A DNA stretch of 64,000 bases, from the NCBI RefSeq assembly GCF_018409545.1, contig NZ_AP024563.1, positions 602,501-666,500 on the forward strand. Reading direction: 5' to 3'. This DNA is from Allochromatium tepidum (GTDB lineage Bacteria > Pseudomonadota > Gammaproteobacteria > Chromatiales > Chromatiaceae). Position numbers and translations under genes: made by a program. Each line of letters opens with the position of its first letter. Position 1 is the stretch's first letter. This document shows, one piece after another, positions 24,653 through 32,552 of this stretch. The notes under the pieces were generated by a model. The model was not told where the DNA came from. It did no database searches and was given only the letters and a program-made list of their open reading frames with translations.

Positions 24653-26011
24653 ATGGCGCCTCCTCTCCCTACGAGCCTCCCATTGGAATTCCTCGAACGG
24701 CACGACCTCGCGGCGCCCGGTTGTCCGATGTCTTCCCTGAGATCGCCTGGAGACACTCCCTTCAGCCAGATGCAATATCTGGACGTCCTGGACACACTGC
24801 GCCAAGCGCCTGACGGCAATCTCGCCGTCTATATCCATGTTCCCTTCTGCCATGTGCGCTGTCTCTACTGCGCCTGCGACACCACGGTGACGCATAGCCT
24901 GGAGAAGGTCGACCAGTATCTCGACGCGCTCGAACGCGAGATGGACATGGTCACGGAGCGCATCGGTCGGCGTCGTCCGATCCAGCAGCTCCATATCGGC
25001 GGCGGCACCCCGAACCATCTCAACGAGCCGCAACTGGCGCGGTTGATGGAGATCGTCGAGAACCATTTCACCCTGACCCCCGAGTCCTGCGCCTCCATCG
25101 AGTGCAACCCGCGCCGCGCTTCGGTCGGTCAGCTCGAACTCATCCACGGACTTGGCTTCGAGCGTGTCAGCTTCGGCGTCCAGGATCTCAATACCGACGT
25201 GCAGCGCGCCATCGGACGGGTGCAGTCGCTCAACATGGTGCGCGATGTGTTCCTGACCTCGCGCCAGACCGGATTCGAGAGCATCAATCTGGATCTGGTC
25301 TATGGGTTGCCGTTCCAGACCCCTCGCGGTTTCCAGGCGACCCTGGATCAGGTGCTGGATCTGGGGCCGGATCGGGTCGCCTGTTTCAGCTATGCCCATG
25401 ATCCCGCCCGCCGCCCCCATCAGCACGCCATCAACACCGCCCATCTCCCGACTCCAGCCGAAAAACTCGCACTCTTCCATCGTGCCGTGCGCACCTTCAC
25501 CGAGGCCGGTTATCGCTGGGTCGGGCTGGATCTGTTCGTGCTCGAGGACGATGAACTCTATGAGGCGCAGACCGCTGGGCGGCTCTATCGAAACTCGCTC
25601 GGCTACACCACCAGTGCGGACCGGCAGGTGCTGGCATTCGGGCCGAGCGGCACGGCTGAGGTGGCCGATGCGCTGATCCGCAACGAAAGCGATCTGCGCG
25701 TCTGGCAAATGCGTCTGAACAATGGTCAGTTCCCCGTGGCCTGGGGGCGGCGTCTCGATGAAGCCGATCGGCGTCGGCGTCAGGCCATGCTCCATCTCAT
25801 GTGCAATCTTCAGCTTCCGGCCAGTTCGGCCGCCGATCTCGATCACGAGTACGAACAGCTCTGCCGCAAGGCCGAGCAGGGGTTGGTCGAGATCTCGGAT
25901 GAGGGCATTCGGGTCACGCCCCAGGGGCGTTATATCCTGCATGGTCTCTGTTCCGAGCAGGACGATCTGATCGATAGCAGTAGTCAATGGCGTTTCAGGA
26001 TGTCCTCGTGA
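24653..26011 (+). CDS. hemN: Oxygen-independent coproporphyrinogen III oxidase
   Basis: A radical-SAM enzyme of about 452 residues that converts coproporphyrinogen III to protoporphyrinogen IX without oxygen. The HemN cluster motif is present as 'CHVRCLYCAC' (CX3CX2CXC) after 'VYIHVPFC', followed by 'HIGGGTPNHL', 'ECNPRR', 'RVSFGVQDLN' and 'INLDLVYGLPFQT'. Start: ATG 24653; GTG 24644 is an alternative. The end overlaps bchJ (GTGA), placing haem/bacteriochlorophyll precursor supply and a bch gene under one translation unit. Confidence 0.92.
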   Translation: MAPPLPTSLPLEFLERHDLAAPGCPMSSLRSPGDTPFSQMQYLDVLDTLRQAPDGNLAVYIHVPFCHVRCLYCACDTTVTHSLEKVDQYLDALEREMDMVTERIGRRRPIQQLHIGGGTPNHLNEPQLARLMEIVENHFTLTPESCASIECNPRRASVGQLELIHGLGFERVSFGVQDLNTDVQRAIGRVQSLNMVRDVFLTSRQTGFESINLDLVYGLPFQTPRGFQATLDQVLDLGPDRVACFSYAHDPARRPHQHAINTAHLPTPAEKLALFHRAVRTFTEAGYRWVGLDLFVLEDDELYEAQTAGRLYRNSLGYTTSADRQVLAFGPSGTAEVADALIRNESDLRVWQMRLNNGQFPVAWGRRLDEADRRRRQAMLHLMCNLQLPASSAADLDHEYEQLCRKAEQGLVEISDEGIRVTPQGRYILHGLCSEQDDLIDSSSQWRFRMSS

Positions 26012-26604
26012 GTCAACAAGAGAATCATGGCCGTATCGGCCCCAATGCCGTCATCCGCGTCTTCGAGGCGCTGAACGAACAGCGCGGTCGCACGGTCGCC
26101 GAGGCCGTGTTCAATCGAGCCGGTCTGGAAGCGTATCTCGATGCGCTCCCCGAGGCCATGGTGCCGGAGGCGGAGGTCATCGCACTGCAACAGGCGTTGC
26201 GCGATGAACTCGGGATCGCGGAGGCGCGTGAGATCGCGCGCGATGCCGGGCGGCGGACCGGCGACTATCTGCTCGCGCGGCGGATTCCGCGTCCGGCGCA
26301 GGCGCTGCTCAAGATCCTGCCGGCGAAGTTGGCCGCCCGTACCCTGCTCAAGGCGATCTCGGGCAATGCCTGGACCTTCGTCGGGACCGGGCATTTCGCG
26401 GTCAAGTCCGAGAGTCCGCCGCTGATCGAGATCACGCATTCGCCGCTCTGTCGCGGGACCATGGCCGATGAGCCGCTGTGCGACTTCTATGCCGGTACCT
26501 TCGAGCGGTTGTTCCGGGTGCTGGTGCATCCGGATTCGGTCGTCACTGAGACGGCCTGTCAGGCGACGGGCGATCCGAGCTGCCTGTTCGAGGGGCGCTG
26601 GTGA
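26008..26604 (+). CDS. bchJ: BchJ, 4-vinyl reductase-type V4R domain protein
   Basis: About 198 residues with a C-terminal V4R domain ('TGHFAVKSESPPLIEITHSPLC', 'CDFYAGTFERLFRVLV', 'CQATGDPSCLFEGRW'). BchJ was named as a bacteriochlorophyll 4-vinyl (8-vinyl) reductase, though later work favours a porphyrin-binding accessory role, with BciA/BciB as the reductase. Start GTG 26008 overlaps the hemN stop; ATG 25987 would add seven residues within hemN. The stop overlaps menE. Confidence 0.85.
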   Translation: MSQQENHGRIGPNAVIRVFEALNEQRGRTVAEAVFNRAGLEAYLDALPEAMVPEAEVIALQQALRDELGIAEAREIARDAGRRTGDYLLARRIPRPAQALLKILPAKLAARTLLKAISGNAWTFVGTGHFAVKSESPPLIEITHSPLCRGTMADEPLCDFYAGTFERLFRVLVHPDSVVTETACQATGDPSCLFEGRW

Positions 26605-28004
26605 TAGCGCGTCGCTCGCTTCCGCACGATTCCTACTGGTTGAATGATCCGGGGCCGGTTCTCATCACCGATGGGGGCCGACTCGGGGCGGATGCGTTCG
26701 CGCCTCAGGTCGCTGAGCGCGCGGCGGCGTTCATGGAGTGCGGCCTGAGACCCGGACAGGTCGTGATGGCGCCCGATTCGCCTGCTCTTGATCTGACCCT
26801 GACGATACTGGCGCTCGGGCGCATCGGGGCTGGAGTCTTTCCCTATCGTTCCGGCCTCGATCCGGCTGAGCGTCTGGCGTTAGCGGAGCTGGCCGGGGTC
26901 GAATGGCTGTGGAATCCTGATTCGACGGGCTTGGTTCCGCTCTTGGACGCGACCCAAACAACGGACGTCTCACCTGAAGCACGCGCCGCGCTCCTGATCA
27001 AGACCAGCGGCAGCAGCGGTCATCCCCAGATCGTCATGCACGGCTACGCCGGACTGCGGGCCTCGGCCAGTCGCGTCAATGCGCGGCTCGGCGTCACGGC
27101 GGAGTCGACCTGGCTCTGTTGTCTCCGGCTCAGTCATATCGGCGGCGCGGCCATTCTCTATCGCGCGGCGCTCGCGGGCGCGCGTCTGCGGCTGCATGAT
27201 GGCTTCGATGCGCCGACCGTGCGGCGCGAGCTGGAGACGCATGGCGTGACCCATGTCTCGCTCGTTCCGCCCATGCTCGCACGTCTGTTGGATCTGGGGG
27301 GGCGGGCGCCGCTGAGTCTGCGCGTGGTCCAGGTCGGTGGACAGGCTCTGAGCCGTCCGCTGGCCGAACGCGCGCTGGCGGCCGGCTGGCCGATCCAGAT
27401 CACCTATGGCATGACCGAGACCGGGTCGCAGATCGCTACCACTGGGGCGCTCGCGGCGGAGGATGGCGGCGAGCTGGACACCAGTCTCGTCGGCACGCTC
27501 CTGCCCGATGTCGACGTCGCGGCACCGGGGTGTGGCGCATTGCCCGAACGTCTGCGCATCCGTGGACCCATGCTGATGCTCGGCTATTCCAATTCTGAAC
27601 GTCGGCCGGGGCAGGGACTGGAGGAGGGGGGCTGGTTCGAGCCGGCCGATCTCGGCTGTCTGACTGATACGGGGCAGTTGCGGATATTGGGACGCGCCGA
27701 CGATAGGCGGGTGATCGGCGGAACGAATGTGTCACTGACCAAGGTCGCCCAAGTCGTGCAGGAAGCGCCGGGCGTGAGCGAGGTGCAGATCGTCGCCGAC
27801 CCGGACCCCGTTTGGGGGCATCGATTGACGGCGGTCTATGCCGGCACACGTGATGAGACCGAATTGGCCGACTGGTGCCAAACCCATCTGAGCGGCTCCG
27901 AGTGTCCGCGCGCTTTTCTCAGGCTGGAAGGGCTACCATTGCTCGACTCGGGCAAATACGACCGCGCCCGAATTGCGGCCTTGGTTCAGTCGTCTGGTTG
28001 TTGA
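26601..28004 (+). CDS. menE: o-Succinylbenzoate-CoA ligase-like AMP-binding enzyme
   Basis: A 467-residue adenylate-forming ligase. The phosphate loop appears as 'LLIKTSGSSGHPQIVMHG', then 'QITYGMTETGSQIA' and 'ADLGCLTDTGQLRILGRADD' and a C-terminal 'LPLLDSGKYDR' with the catalytic Lys region. Length and motifs fit MenE, which makes OSB-CoA in menaquinone synthesis. The GTG start overlaps bchJ, tying it to the hemN-bchJ unit. Another short acyl-CoA ligase specificity cannot be excluded. Confidence 0.75.
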   Translation: MIARRSLPHDSYWLNDPGPVLITDGGRLGADAFAPQVAERAAAFMECGLRPGQVVMAPDSPALDLTLTILALGRIGAGVFPYRSGLDPAERLALAELAGVEWLWNPDSTGLVPLLDATQTTDVSPEARAALLIKTSGSSGHPQIVMHGYAGLRASASRVNARLGVTAESTWLCCLRLSHIGGAAILYRAALAGARLRLHDGFDAPTVRRELETHGVTHVSLVPPMLARLLDLGGRAPLSLRVVQVGGQALSRPLAERALAAGWPIQITYGMTETGSQIATTGALAAEDGGELDTSLVGTLLPDVDVAAPGCGALPERLRIRGPMLMLGYSNSERRPGQGLEEGGWFEPADLGCLTDTGQLRILGRADDRRVIGGTNVSLTKVAQVVQEAPGVSEVQIVADPDPVWGHRLTAVYAGTRDETELADWCQTHLSGSECPRAFLRLEGLPLLDSGKYDRARIAALVQSSGC

Positions 28005-28113
28005 GACGGAAGGACAGGGCTTGTTCAGACGGATCTCGATTTGATCGGTGTGTGTTCAAGTACGCTTGTAGCTACAATCATCCTGTCATGGTTCGAGGTT
28101 GAGGGATGAGATC

Positions 28114-28368
28114 ATGGGGCTGGAGTTGCAACAGGGGGCCAATGCGCCGCTGGTTCACAACCGTATCCTCGTTGGTATCGAATGGGATGCTGGGCTGTCC
28201 TGGGACATCGACGCCTGCGCGTTTCTGATCGGTTCGACAGGCCAGGTCCGACACGATCAGGACTTTGTCTTCTACAACTAGGCCGAAACACCGTGCGGCT
28301 TGCTCATTTTGGAGAGCGATCCAGACGACCAGCGCCGTTTCCGTGCCTTTCTCGATCGCGTCCCGTAA
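28114..28368 (+). pseudogene. TerD-family gene remnant with an in-frame amber stop
   Basis: From ATG 28114 the frame reads 'MGLELQQGANAPL', then 'GIEWDAGLSWDIDACAFLIG' and 'GQVRHDQDFVFYN', the TerD calcium-binding stress-protein fold. A TAG at 28279-28281 interrupts where family members have Gln ('FVFYNQ'), yet the same frame continues with family-like 'DPDDQRRFRAFLDRVP' until TAA at 28366-28368. About half of the domain is missing. No other ter genes are near. Confidence 0.6.
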
Positions 28369-28619
28369 CTACTCAGCCCCTAGATGCAGACATCTGACTG
28401 CATGAAAGCACTAGATGTTGTGCTTTGGCGTAAATTGGAGCGGTCAGTCTTATGGTAATCCATGGAAAAATCCGGCTGCTTTGCTTATCGCTGAGACGTA
28501 ACGTGCGCGCAGCAGGGCCTCCTGACGCTGCGCCGATTCCTGTTGACAGTCCGCCAGTGCCGCTTCGCCGCTCTGCGCCGCGGGTTCCGGCAGCGGCTGC
28601 TCTGATTCCTGATCCGATA
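28369..28619. other. Short gap with a possible gene scrap on the minus strand
   Basis: No full gene is seen. On the minus strand, directly after the stop of the PsiE-like gene, about 46 codons read without a stop ('EPAAQSGEAALADC', 'QRQEALLRAR'), a coiled-coil-like stretch that vaguely resembles a GrpE N-terminus. There is no good start codon and the resemblance is weak. Confidence 0.25.
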
Positions 28620-29147
28620 TCAGTATACCTCCTCTTTGTTCGGTGTCTTTTCGGCATCCGGTGATTTTTTCTCATACAGCTCTTCGGTAAGATCACGCTC
28701 GCGCATCAGCCAATGCGCGACGGCGAGCACCAACACGGAGAAACCCAGGGCAAAGATCTCCATCGCCTCGGTGCTTTTCAGGTCCAGAATGATGAACTTG
28801 CGCGCCAGGGCGAGCTGGGCGATCAGGATTACCGTCTTGACCTGAATGATATGCGCCTTGCGGTAAACTACCTTAATGATGGAGTACTTGAACTCCATGG
28901 CGATCAACAAGGTCATGATCATCCCGAATACACCCTGGAATACCGTATGGTCCAGCGGGTCCAGTGATCCCATAACCAGCATCACAAATACCTCGCGCAC
29001 CAGCCGCCACAGGGCGATTGTGATAATCACGGCGATCACCACGCCGAGCATCATGGCGATCACTTGCTCGAAACGTTCATAAAAGTTCATCACCCCCCAG
29101 AACTCCTGGGTTTCGGAAAGGGGTTTATGTTTACGTTTGCCGATCAT
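28620..29147 (-). CDS. PsiE-like membrane protein (phosphate-starvation-inducible family)
   Basis: About 175 residues with four hydrophobic stretches ('VIAMMLGVVIAVIITIALW', 'TVFQGVFGMIMTLLIAMEF', 'TVILIAQLALARKFIIL', 'IFALGFSVLVLAVAHWLM'), matching the PsiE family whose function is unclear. Start choice is open: ATG 29147 gives 'MIGKRKHKPLSETQEF' but touches the inverted repeat of a MITE; ATG 29090 ('MNFYERFEQVIAMM') follows a G-rich Shine-Dalgarno-like run. AT content is above that of the photosynthesis region, fitting acquisition. Confidence 0.75.
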   Translation of the reverse strand: MIGKRKHKPLSETQEFWGVMNFYERFEQVIAMMLGVVIAVIITIALWRLVREVFVMLVMGSLDPLDHTVFQGVFGMIMTLLIAMEFKYSIIKVVYRKAHIIQVKTVILIAQLALARKFIILDLKSTEAMEIFALGFSVLVLAVAHWLMRERDLTEELYEKKSPDAEKTPNKEEVY

Positions 29148-29444
29148 ACTTGTACCGACCGAAACATGATCACATATTTTTACTAAAGTCGAGTAAACTT
29201 TAGTTTTGAGGTCATATTTTTCTGAAAAATTTAAAAATCTAAATAATGATCGCATGATTAAAGCCACAATTGGCATGAGTCGGGCGAAGTTCGATGAAGT
29301 GGTAACGGATTTTACAGCCGCTTTTCAAGCGCATCAAGTCGAGCGATTACAGAGAAAAGAAATGAATGGACCATCGCCTAAAGGCGATGGTCCATTCATT
29401 CGACTTTGGCAATAATATGGGGTCATTTTTCGGTCGGTACAAGT
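29148..29444. mobile_element. 297-bp MITE with 33-bp inverted ends
   Basis: The left end (29148-29180) and the reverse complement of the right end (29411-29444) share ACTTGTACCGACCGAAA and match at about 29 of 33 positions. Inside lies a 5' scrap of a transposase-like frame from 29254 ('MIKATIGMSRAKFDEVV', 'TDFTAAFQAHQVERLQRKEM') that ends abruptly, and a long perfect hairpin. This is what an internally deleted insertion sequence would leave. It cannot move without a full-length relative. It sits exactly between the PsiE-like start codon and the PglZ scrap. Confidence 0.7.
29361..29400. repeat. 19-bp perfect palindrome inside the MITE
   Basis: AATGAATGGACCATCGCCT (29361-29379) is followed by two bases (AA) and its exact reverse complement to 29400. 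The hairpin may mark the junction of the internal deletion or act as a transcription stop; it lacks a T tract on the plus strand. Confidence 0.75.
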
Positions 29445-29455
29445 CTATTAAACAG

Positions 29456-29542
29456 CTATAACTCCTGCTTGGCGTCGTACCAGAAGACGATCCGGTGCCG
29501 GTCGAAGAGTTTGGTCAGGGCCTGGGCGATGCGGTTTTCCAA
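29456..29542 (-). pseudogene. Possible pglZ (BREX) 5' fragment
   Basis: Reading the minus strand from TTG 29542, 28 codons give 'ENRIAQALTKLF' followed by 'DRHRIVFWYDAKQEL', then a TAG at 29456-29458. This closely resembles the N-terminus of PglZ, the alkaline-phosphatase-superfamily core protein of BREX phage-defence systems. Only this scrap remains, cut about 12 bases before the MITE. It follows the DUF262 gene by two bases, as in a former operon. The match is from memory of the family. Confidence 0.5.
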
Positions 29543-29544
29543 GA

Positions 29545-31266
29545 TCAGACTCCGAAGTCGATTTTCCAAATTCCGGATGCGATGGTCGCTAACTGCTTTT
29601 GTCGTGCCTCGATTTTGGCTTCGTCCCAGATATCGTAATGCTCGGCAATCGCCTTGGTGATCTGGAAGACGCTCTGTTCATAGACGCGGCGTTTGGCTGC
29701 ATAGTCGCCATTGCCCAGGTCGCGATTGCGGCTGGTTTCAAGCAGTGTCATATTGCCGATTCGATAGATCAGGCGATCCTGTTTTGTCTCTTCGATATGA
29801 TTCCAGGCGTCCGATGGGCTTTCTGGAAGGATGTGTTCCAGATTGTAGGTCGCGCTCTCGAAATCAAAGTCCTGGCCCGATCTCTGGCGTTCGATTTCAA
29901 ACAGGATGTAGCGAACCACCTTTTTGTTGCGACTATTGGTGGTTCGAAATTCCTTGTCGCCGAAAGCGCCCTTGAACTGGGAGTCGTCAGGATAGACTTC
30001 TTTTAATTTGGTTAATATTTCAGCGGGTCTGGTCAGACTTTCGGCGGCAACATTCCATGCAATTTCGTTGTAGAGGCGCTCTTGTTCGTGTGTCTGTAAG
30101 TTGCAAATGACATTGTAGCGAAACGACACGACGGCGACGGCTCTGAGGATGCGGGTAAAGGAAGCTCGGTCCCGCTCGAAGAAATGGGTGTGGCAGGCCA
30201 TGAGCATGGCCAGCGGCTGGCGTACGTTGAACATCAGCAGTTGTTCCAGTGCCGCTCTTTCCTCCCGATTCCAAATGGAGTCATGAGGATCTCGCAAGGC
30301 GGCGTAGACGGCGGCGGACTGGTCCAAATCCCGTAACAGTTCAAATGCCTGATCGCGTGCGGTAATCCGCTTGCGTATGGTTTTGAATAGATCGGATCTA
30401 CGGACGAGTTTGTTTCGGCTGTTCCAGAACACGCGCAAGAATTCGGGGAAGCTCTCACTGCTCAACAAACCGACGATGCGCTCCCATCGCTCTTCGAGCG
30501 CCTTCAGTTCCGTTTCGTGCGTTTGCTGAGTGCTGATGACCGAGAACAGATAGTTTTTGAGCAGATCTGTGGCCGATAATCTCACTCCGCGTGCATTCAG
30601 CGTTTCGAACACCTTGAAGGCGTTGAGTTCATCGGTGACTGTGATGACGGTGAAGAAGAGTTTATCGACAAGAGTGTCGATGAAGGCGGCGAGTTTTTTT
30701 CCGCTTTCGGCCGTGACTCCTGCCTGCACTTTCATCCGTTCCTTGAACCAGTTGAATGATTTGCGAAGCTGATGTTCTGAGGCGTTCAGGCCGCGCTGTG
30801 GTATTCGCTCCAAAGGGACGAGATAGGTTTGGTAAAAGCGGTTGTTGTGGCGGTTGAGTTCGAGCTTCGATCGGGGGACCAGACTGACGGGGTCTACATA
30901 GCCGATGTAGCTGTTCTGAAATTGTTCTTTGCGCTTGGCATTGTTGTCGGAATCGAGTTTGGCTGCTATCAAGTCATTGAAGTGAGCGAGTGCGGCCAGG
31001 ATCATGATGCTGATGGTTGTGAGACGTTGCTGACCGTCAATGATGTCAAACTGTTTGCTGTCCGATGACTGAAGCACCAGGTAGCCCATATAGTGGGAGG
31101 GTTCTCCTCCTTCTTCAAACAGGCCGAGAATATCCTGCCAGAGATCATCCCATTCGTCCTCGCTCCAGGAATAATCACGCTGAAAGGGTGGCACGCGATA
31201 GCGCAAGCCGTTCCCCATGAGTTGGCGAAAGGTCGCGTTGGTGGTATTAAAGTTCAGCGTGGCCAT
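29545..31266 (-). CDS. DUF262/DUF1524 protein, GmrSD-like type IV restriction candidate
   Basis: A 573-residue single-chain protein. The N-terminal DUF262 (ParB/GmrS-like) domain shows '[12 protein letters not shown]' and the DGQQR motif at residues 77-81. The C-terminal DUF1524 (GmrD-like, HNH-type) domain shows 'YNLEHILPE' with His478 and 'GNMTLLE' about 30 residues on. In GmrSD the first domain hydrolyses NTP and the second cuts modified DNA. Here both are joined in one chain and both motif sets look intact. ATG 31266 overlaps the stop of a small upstream gene (TGATG). Confidence 0.8.
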   Translation of the reverse strand: MATLNFNTTNATFRQLMGNGLRYRVPPFQRDYSWSEDEWDDLWQDILGLFEEGGEPSHYMGYLVLQSSDSKQFDIIDGQQRLTTISIMILAALAHFNDLIAAKLDSDNNAKRKEQFQNSYIGYVDPVSLVPRSKLELNRHNNRFYQTYLVPLERIPQRGLNASEHQLRKSFNWFKERMKVQAGVTAESGKKLAAFIDTLVDKLFFTVITVTDELNAFKVFETLNARGVRLSATDLLKNYLFSVISTQQTHETELKALEERWERIVGLLSSESFPEFLRVFWNSRNKLVRRSDLFKTIRKRITARDQAFELLRDLDQSAAVYAALRDPHDSIWNREERAALEQLLMFNVRQPLAMLMACHTHFFERDRASFTRILRAVAVVSFRYNVICNLQTHEQERLYNEIAWNVAAESLTRPAEILTKLKEVYPDDSQFKGAFGDKEFRTTNSRNKKVVRYILFEIERQRSGQDFDFESATYNLEHILPESPSDAWNHIEETKQDRLIYRIGNMTLLETSRNRDLGNGDYAAKRRVYEQSVFQITKAIAEHYDIWDEAKIEARQKQLATIASGIWKIDFGV

Positions 31267-31424
31267 CAGCTTTTAACCCCAAGCAAATCTTTGCCAGATA
31301 GATCGCGAATCGTCGTCCAAAATTTACCGAGCCACCCATCTTCGTCGGGTTGCAAATAGCCGATCACGAAGGCATCGAGTTCTTCGCGTGTCAGGGTGTC
31401 GTCGAGAAAGGGATCGATCAGCAT
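31266..31424 (-). CDS. Small protein (52 aa) coupled to the DUF262 gene
   Basis: From ATG 31424, '[19 protein letters not shown]' and '[18 protein letters not shown]' lead to a stop sharing bases with the DUF262 start. The frame is open for a further 13 codons upstream without a start, so it could be the last piece of a larger truncated gene rather than a gene of its own. No family recognised. Stop/start overlap argues it was translated with the DUF262 protein. Confidence 0.4.
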   Translation of the reverse strand: MLIDPFLDDTLTREELDAFVIGYLQPDEDGWLGKFWTTIRDLSGKDLLGVKS

Positions 31425-31716
31425 GGCTTTGAAGGTCAAGATTCGTAACCGGACGAAGACTTTTTATTTGTAAACAAAGCCCTGAGTGTACAGGGCGGAC
31501 CGCGGCGGCGGCAGTCCGGAACGCTTCGGTTTTAGGTCGGCCCCAGACAATCCAGGGCATGGGCTAGGTCACTTTTTGTGACCTTCAAAGGCATGGCCAA
31601 GGCTGAGTGAAGCCGCGCAACGACTGGCCGCCGGCGATCGTGGCCGACTCGCGTTCCGCTATCGGAACCTCAAACGACCCGATCGGGCACGCGGCCCGAG
31701 CAAGCCTCAATCAGAC

Positions 31717-32514
31717 TCAGGGATGCCCTGCAGGCGCACCATTCGCGCTCGGTGCGCCCGGCATGTTCATCTCACGCTCCTTGTAATCGGCCGGCACCTC
31801 GAACAGGCTGGCCGCCATCGGCTCGCGACGGATGACCCGCACCTCGGTCTCGCTCTCCATGTTGGCGCCCATGAGCTGCATCTTGGACTTGGTCAGGATC
31901 GGATAGCCCTTGATCTTCTTCATCTCGGCGCGTTGTGCGCGTCCGGCCTCGGAATCACCCAGCAGACCCTCGGGGCCGGACAGACTCATCAGATCGGTGT
32001 AGCGGTCCAGGTCCAGATCCACGTCTTCGGTGGCCCAGATCTCCTGCTCGATCTCCATCATGCCGGTCTTGGCCACCCGGTACTTGCGGCAGTTCCAGCC
32101 GTTGATCTCGCGCGTTTCATCGGTCGCTTCGACCGTGACTTTGGTCTGCTCCATCATGGCGCGCATCTGGTCCATACCCGGCTTGGACATGCCCTCCGTC
32201 ATGCTCTTGGCGTTGATGCGGTAGTACTCCTTGACGGTATTGTTCATGAAGGTCATGTCACCGGTCGCGGGGTCGATGATCATGTCGGTTCCATTCGGAT
32301 CCATACTCGCGACCTTCATCTTGCCGTGGGCGACAAAGGTTTGACTGACTTCTTCGGTCGGTGCCTCGCCGGTCAGTCCCGAGCTGCGGTTGACCGTTTC
32401 GATGAAGACACCCTCCTCCTCGGCCAGGGCGATGGATGAACACAGAGCACTCGTCAAGAGCGCCGCCAGGCCGAGCGAAACGAATCGGGCAGAACGCCGT
32501 ACAGGATGCTTCAT
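31717..32514 (-). CDS. Exported DUF4412-like protein
   Basis: A 265-residue protein starting 'MKHPVRRSARFVSLGLAALL' with a clear signal peptide ending near 'SSIALA-EEE'. The mature part has 'DMIIDPATGDMTFMNNTVKEYYRI', 'CRKYRVAKTG' and a Met-rich C-terminus, resembling DUF4412 proteins thought to be periplasmic. ATG 32514 is chosen over an in-frame upstream start because it begins the signal peptide. It lies 38 bases after the paaK stop on the same strand. Confidence 0.7.
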   Translation of the reverse strand: MKHPVRRSARFVSLGLAALLTSALCSSIALAEEEGVFIETVNRSSGLTGEAPTEEVSQTFVAHGKMKVASMDPNGTDMIIDPATGDMTFMNNTVKEYYRINAKSMTEGMSKPGMDQMRAMMEQTKVTVEATDETREINGWNCRKYRVAKTGMMEIEQEIWATEDVDLDLDRYTDLMSLSGPEGLLGDSEAGRAQRAEMKKIKGYPILTKSKMQLMGANMESETEVRVIRREPMAASLFEVPADYKEREMNMPGAPSANGAPAGHP

Positions 32515-32552
32515 CAGTGATTTCTCATGGTGGATTGAAAAGGGAAGTCGGC

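Noticed and set aside
31479-31496. GCCCTG-N6-CAGGGC hairpin
   Set aside because: Only a 6-bp stem without a T tract; too weak to call a terminator.
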